A stretch of DNA of 64,000 bases. Origin: CAXCDZ01 sp963981525. GTDB lineage: Bacteria; Patescibacteriota; Microgenomatia; UBA1400; UBA12108. Shown one piece after another: positions 8,735-16,827 of the stretch. A program made the translations under genes and the position numbers. Position 1 is the first letter of the stretch. Each line of letters begins with the position of its first letter. Location: contig CAXCDZ010000001.1 in NCBI GenBank assembly GCA_963981525.1, positions 1 to 64,000 on the forward strand, read 5' to 3'. The notes below the pieces were generated by a model, which saw nothing but the letters and a program-made list of their open reading frames with translations, searched no databases and was not told the DNA's origin.

Positions 8735-9088
8735 CTACTGATCAAGAGAACACAACCTAACACCAGAAGGCAACTCGACAACGTTGCCGCACGGCCCGCA
8801 CATAGCATCTCTACTACCCTCAGTTCCATGGCCTTCGTCTCGAATAATCTTTGCATTACCAGTGTTAACAGCAACAATAAAACTAGCCATTACTAGATCT
8901 GAAGCTTCAGTGTCCATATTGGGATACATGAGATTATCATCTTTGTCTCTTAACTTGTTTAATCTTACTGAATGACCATCTTTTGTAAATTTTTCTAAGG
9001 CTTCTTTGAAATCTATAATGCCAGGATAATCTCGCCTGATGTAGTAGGCATGATGATTTAAGACAGGAATTTTTTCATTTTCAGACAT
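8735..9088 (-). CDS. orphan hypothetical protein with CxxC, 117 aa
   Basis: I cannot assign a family. The likely product is 117 residues from MSENEKIPVLNH; an in-frame extension of 36 residues exists, but ATG 9088 lies 7 nt after TAAAAT. Near the C-terminus is MCGPCGNVVELPSGVRLC, a CxxC with a third Cys about 12 residues later, preceded by VMASFIVAVNTGNAKIIRDEGHG. The layout faintly recalls the second half of cytidine-deaminase-like zinc sites (PCxxC), but the first His/Cys-Glu motif is not evident. It is a monocistronic unit between two glycan operons. Confidence 0.55.
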   Translation of the reverse strand: MSENEKIPVLNHHAYYIRRDYPGIIDFKEALEKFTKDGHSVRLNKLRDKDDNLMYPNMDTEASDLVMASFIVAVNTGNAKIIRDEGHGTEGSRDAMCGPCGNVVELPSGVRLCSLDQ

Positions 9089-9101
9089 GGCGAGTATTTT
9101 A
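9089..9101 (-). promoter_or_regulatory. leaderless promoter -10 for orphan gene at 9088
   Basis: TAAAAT at 9096-9101, a 7-nt gap, then ATG 9088. It lies in the 53-nt gap after the 9142-10239 gene. Confidence 0.45.
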
Positions 9102-9141
9102 CCACCAGGTTTGTTGCGATTCCATTGCGAACGTGGGATGC

Positions 9142-10239
9142 CTAAGAAGAAAGGTTGGTAATCACCTTGAGAGTTTCGCTCGCGCATTTGTCCCAAGAGA
9201 AGTTTTTGACATGTTTGAGACCCTTCTTAATGTATTTTTCCCGGTCCTGCTTGATCTCGAGAATGGCTCGCATAATATCAGCTGGGTCGGATGGATTAAA
9301 GAGTAGTCCTGCTTTGCCCACTACTTCTGGTAAGGATGAGTTGTTGCTCGCGACCACTGGACACCCTGAGGCCATGGCCTCGAGAACTGGAACACCAAAA
9401 CCTTCGTAGAGTGAGGGGAGAACATAAACATCGGCGTGAGCATAGAGAGCTTGCCTTGTGCTCTCTGAGACATAACCTGTCATGACAATATCCTTATGGT
9501 CAGGTGAGTTCTTGATCACATCCAACGTGTCCTCTGCCAGCCATCCTACCTTGCCAGCAAGGACTAGCTTGCCTTTGTATCCCCCCTCTTTGAGCAAGCG
9601 AAATGCCTGGACGAGTTTGATTACGTTTTTGCGAGGCTGGAGGGTACCTAAGAATAGTATGTAGTTCTTAGTTCTTAGTTGGTAGCTGGAAAGAGATTGT
9701 TTAGGAATTTTGTTTTTTACGTTAAATAACTCGGAATTGTAGCCGTTGTGGACAACTGTGATCTTGCTCTCAGGCACCTCGTAGATCTTAATGAGATCAT
9801 CTTTTGTTGCCTCAGAAACTGCAATGACGCGGGTGGCCTTTTTGACTGCTCTTCTGGTCCAGGCACGCAGCTTATATAGATCTGACTTAAAGAATAGCGA
9901 GGGGAAGTACTCGTATGCAAGGTCATGGACCGTGACAACTGAGGGGGAGCGGGTAATGGGAGGGAGATAGTGAGCGGGGGAGAAGAAGACGTCATAGTTA
10001 GTGTGAGTGAATAGATGAGCAGGGAGTGAGAATCGAGTCCATGCCCTACTTGGTTTGAGAATCTTGTACTGCCAGTTTTTCTTCTGGTCTGGAAGGTGCG
10101 GGAGAGGAGGTGACTTGAGTAATAGTGAGTAAGAGTGTCGAGAGGAGGCATGTAGCCTGGTGAGAATCTCGCTGGTGTACTGGCCTGTGCCGACTCTGCT
10201 CTCTACATTAGCTTCGTTGGCGTCGATTGCGATTCTCAT
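9142..10239 (-). CDS. GT4 glycosyltransferase
   Basis: Protein of 365 residues starting MRIAIDANEANVESRVGTGQY. Complete GT4: TVHDLAYEYFP in the acceptor domain, FLGTLQPRKN at the start of the donor domain, and EGFGVPVLEAMASGCPVVASN with SLPEV. Closely related to its upstream neighbour at 10236-11348; they look like an old duplication. ATG 10239 is chosen because it overlaps the previous stop as ATGA, leaving out a 16-residue extension. The linker codes QLRTKNY from a 2.6-copy heptamer repeat. Last gene of the 16814 to 9142 unit. Confidence 0.88.
   Translation of the reverse strand: MRIAIDANEANVESRVGTGQYTSEILTRLHASSRHSYSLLLKSPPLPHLPDQKKNWQYKILKPSRAWTRFSLPAHLFTHTNYDVFFSPAHYLPPITRSPSVVTVHDLAYEYFPSLFFKSDLYKLRAWTRRAVKKATRVIAVSEATKDDLIKIYEVPESKITVVHNGYNSELFNVKNKIPKQSLSSYQLRTKNYILFLGTLQPRKNVIKLVQAFRLLKEGGYKGKLVLAGKVGWLAEDTLDVIKNSPDHKDIVMTGYVSESTRQALYAHADVYVLPSLYEGFGVPVLEAMASGCPVVASNNSSLPEVVGKAGLLFNPSDPADIMRAILEIKQDREKYIKKGLKHVKNFSWDKCASETLKVITNLSS
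9663..9680. repeat. heptanucleotide repeat (agttctt)x2.6 inside a GT4 gene
   Basis: agttctt at 9663-9669 and 9670-9676, then agtt. It sits at the inter-domain linker of the 9142-10239 GT4, just before FLGTLQPRKN, the same structural position as the unrelated heptamer at 1075-1098. Confidence 0.7.
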
Positions 10240-11348
10240 ATGAGTTTTTTGTATACCTTGATAGTGTTCTCTGCCGTACTCTTCCAAGTGAAGTTCTTGG
10301 CTTGTTTGAGTCCAGATTCCGCGAGAGTCGAGCTGCTCTTGAGCGCCTTAGTAATCCCCTTGGCAATACTCTTTACTGAGAGCGGATCAACTAGGACACC
10401 AGCACTCCCCACTACTTCGGGGAGCGAGGATATATTGCTCGTGACAACTGGAGTACCACAAGCCATCGCCTCAAGAACTGGGAAACCAAATCCTTCGTAG
10501 AGAGATGGGTAGGCAAAAACAGAAGCGCCTGAGTAGAGAGCTGGCAAGTCAGTGTCGCTCACATATCCCGTGACAATCACGCCATCAACCTGAGACTGAT
10601 CCTCTCCCCAGCCATAACGACCCGCAATAACCAGTGGTGGGGTGGTGGAGTCTTTTGCTTTTAGTAACTGATAAGCCTTGATTAATCTCTCGAGATTCTT
10701 GCGTGGTTCGCGAGTAGCGAGAGTGAGGATGTAGGCCTCGGGCAAGCTGTACTTATTTTTCACTTGTTTAATTTTGTTGTTCTTCTGGGGTGTGAAGCCA
10801 GATCCTACCCCTGGATATACGACGTCGACCTGAGCTGATTTAAGATGATACAAATCCACGAGATCATTTTTTGTACTCTCGGAATCTGCAATAAAATGAG
10901 CACCTTGCTTGACTGCACGAGCGAGTCTTTTGGTTTGGGCGCGCATGACCATAGGCTTAATGGTTTCTGGATAATAGTGGAAAGCGAGATCATGAACGGT
11001 AGTGACAATCTGGGACGAGGATCGGGGATGAGTCCAGTCTGAGGCGTGGATAAGATCCTGTTTGCCAACTAGATTATTGAGCGAGAGAGGTGTGTAGTGC
11101 CAGATAAGGGAGGAGATTCTTGGGGAGAAGGGGGAGAGTTTCCAGGTAGCTCTGGACCATGGCTTTTGGCGACTGCGGATCCGGAAAAATCCTCGGTTGC
11201 GCAAGGCTCCTGCGTAGTAAGTGAAGTGGAATGGGGAGTCAAGGGTAAGGAGAGCGCGGGCCAATTCTTCTGTGTAGCGGGCTACTCCGTGGCCAGAATA
11301 AACCATCTGTGAGACGTCGAGGGCTACTTTGTGTTTATTATTTTTCAT
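10236..11348 (-). CDS. GT4 glycosyltransferase
   Basis: Protein of 370 residues from ATG 11348 (MKNNKHKVALDVSQ); a TTG five codons earlier is a weaker alternative. GT4 marks: SGHGVARYTEELARALL, TTVHDLAFHYYPE, LATREPRKNLERL and EGFGFPVLEAMACGTPVVTSN followed by SLPEVVGSAGVLVDP. Paralogue of the next gene (9142-10239). Its start overlaps the stop of the GT39 gene by 11 nt. Probably adds one residue of the oligosaccharide built by this unit. Confidence 0.88.
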   Translation of the reverse strand: MKNNKHKVALDVSQMVYSGHGVARYTEELARALLTLDSPFHFTYYAGALRNRGFFRIRSRQKPWSRATWKLSPFSPRISSLIWHYTPLSLNNLVGKQDLIHASDWTHPRSSSQIVTTVHDLAFHYYPETIKPMVMRAQTKRLARAVKQGAHFIADSESTKNDLVDLYHLKSAQVDVVYPGVGSGFTPQKNNKIKQVKNKYSLPEAYILTLATREPRKNLERLIKAYQLLKAKDSTTPPLVIAGRYGWGEDQSQVDGVIVTGYVSDTDLPALYSGASVFAYPSLYEGFGFPVLEAMACGTPVVTSNISSLPEVVGSAGVLVDPLSVKSIAKGITKALKSSSTLAESGLKQAKNFTWKSTAENTIKVYKKLI

Positions 11349-12654
11349 AGATAGAGAGAGCAAGTCCAGAATAGGTCTGCTCTGAAACTAGATTATAGCC
11401 TTGTTCAGCCAGATTCGCACGACCCTGGAGAGATGTGTCAAAGATATCCTCGACATATTTGATGTAAAAAACCCGATCAGTAGTAAGAAGTTCTTGGTTT
11501 TTGAGCTCAGTGAGGGGGAGATGAAGGTTGTAATATCTTAGCGGGGCGTTTTGAGCCAGACTGGGGAGAGCGACGATCCCATCTTGACTGTTGAGATAGC
11601 TAGTGAGTGAGCGCCAGTCTTCGTGATGAAAAGCAGGACTCAGATAAAAAATTCCGACAAAGACTAGGTTAAGGACGACCATAAGAACAGTCACGGTGCG
11701 AGGTAGCTTGGAGAGCCCGAGCGCAAGAAGTGTGAGAAGGAGTGGAACTAAGAACAAGAGGCGAAAGTATGAATAGATTGGGACAACAAGAGAGATAAGT
11801 GAGGCGAATAGGACAGTACCGATAATGCTTACGGTGAGGAGAGTATACTTACCCTTAACTCTAGTGAGAATGTGAGAGTGCAAGGCAGCAATGAGTGCAA
11901 TAATGCCTGCGTAGAGATATTTGTTAGTGAATGAGATTCTCCCTATTACTGCCTTAACCCAAGTGAGAGCAATTGCCTTGCCACTAATCCCACCGACTAC
12001 CCTACCCCACTCTGGAGAGTGGCTCATGGTGGAGAGCCCGATTCCGATCGAGTCAATTAAAGAGGGAAGCCAAGGAATAAGGGATAAAAAGGTCAGGAAG
12101 GCGAGGCGGGTGAGCTGCCATTTTTTTTGAGATACCACGTATGCTAACTGGAAAAAGATGATGATCCAAGCGAGATAGGAACTCCACAACGCAAACATTG
12201 TGGAGAGCATATAGCATATTGCTAATAGCTTATGGCGTTTTTGAGATACAAGAAGGGAAAGTAAGTAATAGAAACTGGCCGTGACAAAAAATGTGGTCAT
12301 CATGTAAGTGCGTCCTTCGGCAGAGTAGTAGATCAAGAGTGGATTGGTTGCTAGTAGTAAGCCTGCGATAGTACCAGCTTTCTTATTTAGAGCTGAAGCC
12401 AGTTTTCTACCAAAGTAAACTGTACCAAGACCTGCTAAGAGAGATGGTGTGCGGAGGGCAAACTCAGAGAATCCTACCAGAGAGGTCCAGGCCGAGAGAA
12501 TGAGGTGATAAATGGGAGGCTGGAAGTCAGAGAGGGCGTAGGTGAGAAGCGGACCCATCTTACCCATCAGAGCGAGGGCTTGGATACTCTCGTCGAGCCA
12601 GAGTGAGCTAGTCATAATGGGAAGGCGGAGAATGAGGGCTAAAAGATAAATCAT
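11338..12654 (-). CDS. GT39-like GT-C membrane glycosyltransferase
   Basis: Protein of 438 residues from ATG 12654 (MIYLLALILRLPIM); an N-terminal extension of 24 polar residues from a non-ATG codon is rejected. GT39 features: first-loop SSLWLDESIQALALMG with the conserved acidic pair, then DFQPPIYHLILSAW and RTPSLLAGLGTVYFGRKLA, which match the ArnT/PMT N-terminal pattern. About nine to ten helices and a C-terminal extracytoplasmic tail of about 90 residues. It starts 7 nt after the methyltransferase stop. Uses a polyprenyl-phosphate sugar by family analogy. Confidence 0.85.
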   Translation of the reverse strand: MIYLLALILRLPIMTSSLWLDESIQALALMGKMGPLLTYALSDFQPPIYHLILSAWTSLVGFSEFALRTPSLLAGLGTVYFGRKLASALNKKAGTIAGLLLATNPLLIYYSAEGRTYMMTTFFVTASFYYLLSLLVSQKRHKLLAICYMLSTMFALWSSYLAWIIIFFQLAYVVSQKKWQLTRLAFLTFLSLIPWLPSLIDSIGIGLSTMSHSPEWGRVVGGISGKAIALTWVKAVIGRISFTNKYLYAGIIALIAALHSHILTRVKGKYTLLTVSIIGTVLFASLISLVVPIYSYFRLLFLVPLLLTLLALGLSKLPRTVTVLMVVLNLVFVGIFYLSPAFHHEDWRSLTSYLNSQDGIVALPSLAQNAPLRYYNLHLPLTELKNQELLTTDRVFYIKYVEDIFDTSLQGRANLAEQGYNLVSEQTYSGLALSIYEK

Positions 12655-12661
12655 ATTGTTT

Positions 12662-13447
12662 CTACAAACCTGAATCAAACCTGGAAGATGATTTTGGTTT
12701 TGCCCGAGTATTCTCGAAGACCCCAAAAATATGAGCTGAGAAAACTATCGGAGAGAAAGTGATGAATGGGATAGAGAAGAGTGCGAAGAGATCAAAAACT
12801 ATCTTCTTGAGTCCAGTCCTAAAAGCATAGTTATCGAGCCTACCACCCTTGAGCTCGACTACTTTGTAGTGAAGGATGTTGGCGATCTTGCGTGCCTGGT
12901 GGAAAGTAAATTGATAAGTATGCCCCCAGGGCCCAAAAGCAGTAGAGACAAATAATTTTGAGGGAAAAAAGGTCAAGAGAATACCATTGAGGAACCAACC
13001 GGCGTTAGGAAAAGAAAAAATAATCTTGCCCTTGGGAGATAATAATGGTTTGAGATCATATAGAAGAGTCTGAGGAGAAAAAAGATGTTCGAGGACATCC
13101 GAGAGAACGATGATGTCAAATTTGTTATCAAAAGGAATGGGCTCTCTCTCCACATCGCAAGCCTGGTACTGGATCTTGCTGCCAACAAAAGATTGCTTGG
13201 ATCTCTCCTGGATGTCAAGTCCATAGAGATTGTGATACCCTTCTTCCTCTAGCTGAAAAAGGATCTTGCCGTCTGAACAACCGATATCAAGAATAGTGGA
13301 GTCAGGTTGGGCATGTTCTCTAATCATATCTAAAACGATGCGGTGTTTGTTGATCATGCCGAGTCCATCTGTATCGTTATCTGAAAAAGCAGAGACTTGA
13401 TTATCAATAAACTGTTTTTTGATGCTGGGAGAGGACTTATGACTCAT
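12662..13447 (-). CDS. class I SAM-dependent methyltransferase
   Basis: Protein of 261 residues. Motif I is TILDIGCSDGKIL (about 55-67), then YGLDIQ for motif II, DIIVLSDVLEHLFSP (motif IV region) and LLSPKGKIIFSFPNAG (motif V/VI), as in Methyltransf_11/UbiG-like enzymes. The C-terminus (about 200-250) is hydrophobic, like glycan methyltransferases that act near the membrane. It overlaps the upstream GT2 gene by ATGA. Probably methylates a sugar of the locus glycan; the position is unknown. Confidence 0.85.
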   Translation of the reverse strand: MSHKSSPSIKKQFIDNQVSAFSDNDTDGLGMINKHRIVLDMIREHAQPDSTILDIGCSDGKILFQLEEEGYHNLYGLDIQERSKQSFVGSKIQYQACDVEREPIPFDNKFDIIVLSDVLEHLFSPQTLLYDLKPLLSPKGKIIFSFPNAGWFLNGILLTFFPSKLFVSTAFGPWGHTYQFTFHQARKIANILHYKVVELKGGRLDNYAFRTGLKKIVFDLFALFSIPFITFSPIVFSAHIFGVFENTRAKPKSSSRFDSGL

Positions 13448-14283
13448 TTGCTAAGTTTACCACTTATTAACATTTCCAAGATCCCGAAAACACGACCATA
13501 GTCATAGATTATTTTGAACGCGAGATACTGGGGGTTGAGGCGAGTAATGGACCTAAACATACCCACCATAATCGAGATGGGGAGAGTGGAGCGCAGGACT
13601 GCGTAGAGCGCGCCAAATAGACCTAGTTTGTAAGGACGTTTGGCTGCCCATTTGGCCTGATAGTAAATCTTTTTGTAAGAATCGGGATTGTGGTGATAAC
13701 AGAGTGCGTGAGTCGCAAGAGGCCTCTTGCCGAGCTTGTGGAAAAGACTCCAGGTATCGGTGTAGCCAATGTTGTCAAAACCCCCCACCCCCTCAAACTC
13801 GCTCCGGAGAATAGCCCGGTAATCGGTGCCCCATTTTGGTGGGTTCTTGGGGAATCTAGACTGATCCTCCCACCCTTCCTCGATATTCCAGCAACGTGCA
13901 AGAGGATTATCCCAGTTGGCAACTTGCTCGAGAGTAGTGTAGGTGCCGATTGCATCTCCTTTCTTGATAGGAGTAATGAGATCGCGAACATAGTCGGGAC
14001 CGAACTCCATATCAGCATCAACGAAGAGAAGAATATCAGAACTCGCGTACTCGGCGCCGAGGTTGCGGGCGATGGCTGGACCCTGATGATCTTGCTTAAG
14101 CAGCATGATCTTGTCGGAGTAGTTAGTAAGAAGATCTAGGGAGTTATCGGTAGAGCCGTCGTCAACCACGATCAGTTGGATTGGAAGGCTTTGGGTGAGA
14201 AGTGAGTCGAGCGCGGCGGGCAAAGTATGTGCGCTGTTGTAGGTCGCAAGAACTAAGGAAGCGACTGGCTTAGATGAGGGCAT
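13444..14283 (-). CDS. GT2 glycosyltransferase
   Basis: Protein of 279 residues from ATG 14283, which has AAGGAG five nt upstream; a longer in-frame start is weaker. GT-A features: SLVLATYNSAHTLPAALDSL, LIVVDDGSTDNSLDLL, LFVDADMEFGPDYV (DAD metal site) and GTDYRAILRSEFEGVGGFD. A hydrophobic patch near 215-235 may touch the membrane. It overlaps the preceding GT4 gene by 14 nt. Acceptor and donor unknown. Confidence 0.86.
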   Translation of the reverse strand: MPSSKPVASLVLATYNSAHTLPAALDSLLTQSLPIQLIVVDDGSTDNSLDLLTNYSDKIMLLKQDHQGPAIARNLGAEYASSDILLFVDADMEFGPDYVRDLITPIKKGDAIGTYTTLEQVANWDNPLARCWNIEEGWEDQSRFPKNPPKWGTDYRAILRSEFEGVGGFDNIGYTDTWSLFHKLGKRPLATHALCYHHNPDSYKKIYYQAKWAAKRPYKLGLFGALYAVLRSTLPISIMVGMFRSITRLNPQYLAFKIIYDYGRVFGILEMLISGKLSK

Positions 14284-15337
14284 GGAGCTCCTTCTCAATA
14301 CTATTTACGACTGTAGCTAGATTGTATGGTTTGAGATCCTCGGTATAGTCAATCTTCCTTTTGCCTTTTACGGCACGCTCGATCCCACGAGCAATATCGA
14401 CTGAATCGTGTGGGTCCACAAAATAACCTGAGTTGCCAATAATCTTGCGTCTGATCGGGTCATCTGAGGCGACAATGGGTAGTCCTGCTGCCATTGCTTC
14501 TAGATAGACCCTGCCAAATGCTTCTTGTGGGTCTGGAGTGAAACAAAAAATGTGAGACGCTCGGTAGTATGCTGGGAGCTTGCTGGGCTCCAGGTGCTTG
14601 ATCCAGGAGAACTCATTGTCTAGCTGTGAGAGATCTTGGGTAATCTCGTCTTCTAGCTCACCACTACCGATCAGAAGGAGGGAGGATTTGAGATAGGAAA
14701 CTGCCTTGATAACACTCGGAATGTTTTTATAACTAGTGAGAGCGCCAACTGTGAAAATGATGGGTCTGACAAGATCAATCTCTGCTGGTTTGGCTGACTG
14801 GAAAGGCTTGATATTAATTGGGTTGGGAATATGAATAGTCTTGGTGTTTGAGTGAGCGTGTTTAACCGCCCATGTGAGAGCTTGTGGGGTAAGGGCAATA
14901 AAAAGATCGGGTCGAGCGTGGAGGCTAGCGAGATCATCATGTCCTATCCCAGCTCTCCCAAAAACTACTGTCTTGACCTTAGGGAATTCACGTCGAATTA
15001 GCTTAAGTTGAGAGGATCCGTTAACTGCAATGATGACCTCGGGGTTGAATTTCTTGATTGCTGAGAGAGAGTTGTTGGTAAACATCACCACCTCCCGGCT
15101 GGCTTGATTGAGTCCGAGACGAAAAAGAATTTTCTGGAAAAAGTTGTCTGGGGCAGGAGGAGGAGGTATATCTGGACCTGAGACTTGCTGATGTTGATAC
15201 TTTTTCTGAGAAAGTTTGCCGGCACTAAGAACCAAAATATCGTGCTTATCGGAAAGTTTGGTTGCAATAAGGTCCGTTGAGATCTCACTCCCCCTGTCTA
15301 CTAACCCAAGAGTCATGTGGAGAAAGAGCAACTTCAC
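14270..15337 (-). CDS. GT4 glycosyltransferase
   Basis: Protein of 355 residues. The acceptor domain begins MKLLFLHMTLGLVDRGSEI, and the donor domain has IIFTVGALTSYKNIPSVIKA and PDPQEAFGRVYLEAMAAGLP, the Ex7E motif in the form EAFGRVYLE, followed by VASDDPIRRKIIGNSGYFVDP. Start and preceding stop overlap by 4 nt. It belongs to the eight-gene unit from 16814. The SD of the next gene lies inside its last codons. Confidence 0.86.
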   Translation of the reverse strand: MKLLFLHMTLGLVDRGSEISTDLIATKLSDKHDILVLSAGKLSQKKYQHQQVSGPDIPPPPAPDNFFQKILFRLGLNQASREVVMFTNNSLSAIKKFNPEVIIAVNGSSQLKLIRREFPKVKTVVFGRAGIGHDDLASLHARPDLFIALTPQALTWAVKHAHSNTKTIHIPNPINIKPFQSAKPAEIDLVRPIIFTVGALTSYKNIPSVIKAVSYLKSSLLLIGSGELEDEITQDLSQLDNEFSWIKHLEPSKLPAYYRASHIFCFTPDPQEAFGRVYLEAMAAGLPIVASDDPIRRKIIGNSGYFVDPHDSVDIARGIERAVKGKRKIDYTEDLKPYNLATVVNSIEKELHALI

Positions 15338-16137
15338 AAGAACTTTCTTTTTAAGTGTTTTACCGGAGTAATGAGAGAGGCCAAGAGCTCATAAGTGAAG
15401 GAGCGTTTGATAGATGGGTCAGGGATAATATTGGGCCGAGGGAGGGAGAAAATCTCGGGGAGAGGTGTGGTAATCGGGAGCCCTTTCTCGACTTTGTATT
15501 TGTGACGGTGAAGCACACTCTTAAGATTGGCACCAGCACTAGAACGCTTGAGATACATGGCGTGGTGAAGATAGTTGTTGGTAATATACCAATTCTGAGG
15601 AGCGCGCTCACGCGTACTAACACCATCTTGGTCAAAAAACCCTTCGAGTGGATAATCACCTTGGTAGTGGAGACCCTGGATCTTATCCCTGTTAACTAGG
15701 CGAGTCACGAGATGCCCATGCTGCCCGAACAGACTATACTCGCCAATAGAATCTTGCTGATGATGATAAATGTCACCAAGGAGGTCGTAGCGCCTGACTA
15801 CTATTCCCTCGAATTTATCAGAATTGACTTGCCCAACAATCTCTTTGGCTAGGTGAGTGGAGTAGATCTCGTCACCATCGATTAGCCAAATCCAGGGGTT
15901 CTTGGACTCCTGAATCTGAGCTTGCCTAACTGCAGTGAGCTCCTTGGGAGTAGAGATCTTGATGGTAGTCAGGTTAATCTTGGGATCCTTAATGCTCCTG
16001 ATAATCTCAAGTGTGTGGTCGGTGCTGCCAGTATCCGTAATTAGCAATGTATCAACGTAGGGCAAAATAGAGTTAATAGCAAACCAGATCCACTGATCCT
16101 CATTTTTGACCACCATGTGGGCGGCAATAGAGGTCAC
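15334..16137 (-). CDS. GT2 glycosyltransferase
   Basis: Protein of 267 residues. AAHMVVKNEDQWIWFAINS, LLITDTGSTDHTLEIIRS and LIDGDEIYSTHL (metal-binding DGD) define a GT2 of the WaaE/TPR-associated type. LEGFFDQDGVSTRERAPQN and a histidine-rich NNYLHHAMYLKRSS form the acceptor half. Both junctions are 4-nt overlaps. No membrane segment. Probably one of the cytoplasmic chain-building steps. Confidence 0.84.
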   Translation of the reverse strand: MTSIAAHMVVKNEDQWIWFAINSILPYVDTLLITDTGSTDHTLEIIRSIKDPKINLTTIKISTPKELTAVRQAQIQESKNPWIWLIDGDEIYSTHLAKEIVGQVNSDKFEGIVVRRYDLLGDIYHHQQDSIGEYSLFGQHGHLVTRLVNRDKIQGLHYQGDYPLEGFFDQDGVSTRERAPQNWYITNNYLHHAMYLKRSSAGANLKSVLHRHKYKVEKGLPITTPLPEIFSLPRPNIIPDPSIKRSFTYELLASLITPVKHLKRKFL

Positions 16138-16814
16138 TTCTTGGTTGCCTCGACAATCATAATCATGCCAAAGAGTGCTGGAGCAAGCTTGAGAAAAGGA
16201 ATATCAAGGCGTCGTCTAGAAACTGGCAGGAATGATGTTTCTGTGAATCCTGTGGCATCTAGGAGTTGCTTGAGAATGTGGCGGTTAAAGAAACGAATGT
16301 GCGTCCACTCCCATGGCTTGTTATCCTCACCCTCTGTTTTTGGGAGCGATCCTGTGAGAAGAGTGTATAGACGATACCTCCAGTATCCTTGGTTGGGAGT
16401 AGAGATAATAACTCTCCCGCTTGGCTTAAGAACTCGGTATATCTCATGGAGAATATCGGCGGGAGTAAAGACATGCTCAATATTATCTCCCCAGAAGACA
16501 GTGTCAAAAGATTTATCCTTAAAAGGCAATTTCTTCTCTACAGAACCAACGACTCCTTTGACTCCACGCTTTTTGGCATTTGCAATCGCAGTTTCGGAGA
16601 TGTCCAGCGCTGTAACCTGGCATTGATAATTATCTTGGAGGTAGCTCCCGACGATAGAGTTGCCGCTTGCAAGATCTAGAACCTTTTCTTTTCTCCTGAA
16701 TAATTTGGGTAGTACCCAATTTCGTTCATACTGATCAAAAAGTTCGCCACCTGCACGAAGAGTTCGCTTAACCCACTGCTTTTCATATTTTTCGGAAATT
16801 TGGTTTTTTGTCAT
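16134..16814 (-). CDS. class I SAM-dependent methyltransferase
   Basis: Protein of 226 residues; motif I KVLDLASGNSIVGSYL has Ser-Gly-Asn rather than GxGxG but keeps the loop, followed by VTALDISETAIANAKKRG (SAM ribose contact), FDTVFWGDNIEHVFTP and VLKPSGRVIISTPNQGYWR. Methyltransf_11/23-like. It differs from the second methyltransferase of this unit (12662), so two methylations are possible. First gene of an eight-gene unit; a perfect TATAAT lies 6 nt before ATG 16814 and overlaps the gap after the upstream gene. Confidence 0.84.
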   Translation of the reverse strand: MTKNQISEKYEKQWVKRTLRAGGELFDQYERNWVLPKLFRRKEKVLDLASGNSIVGSYLQDNYQCQVTALDISETAIANAKKRGVKGVVGSVEKKLPFKDKSFDTVFWGDNIEHVFTPADILHEIYRVLKPSGRVIISTPNQGYWRYRLYTLLTGSLPKTEGEDNKPWEWTHIRFFNRHILKQLLDATGFTETSFLPVSRRRLDIPFLKLAPALFGMIMIVEATKK

Positions 16815-16826
16815 AGGCTCATTATA
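16815..16826 (-). promoter_or_regulatory. leaderless promoter -10 of the 16814-9142 unit
   Basis: TATAAT at 16821-16826, a 6-nt gap, then ATG 16814. It fills the 13-nt gap after the 16828-18159 gene. Confidence 0.65.
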
Positions 16827-16827
16827 T

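Noticed and set aside
13690..14139. A 149-codon plus-strand open frame
   Set aside because: Antisense to the GT2 at 13444 with well-formed GT-A motifs.
16117..16626. A 169-codon plus-strand open frame
   Set aside because: Antisense to the methyltransferase at 16134, whose motifs are clear.
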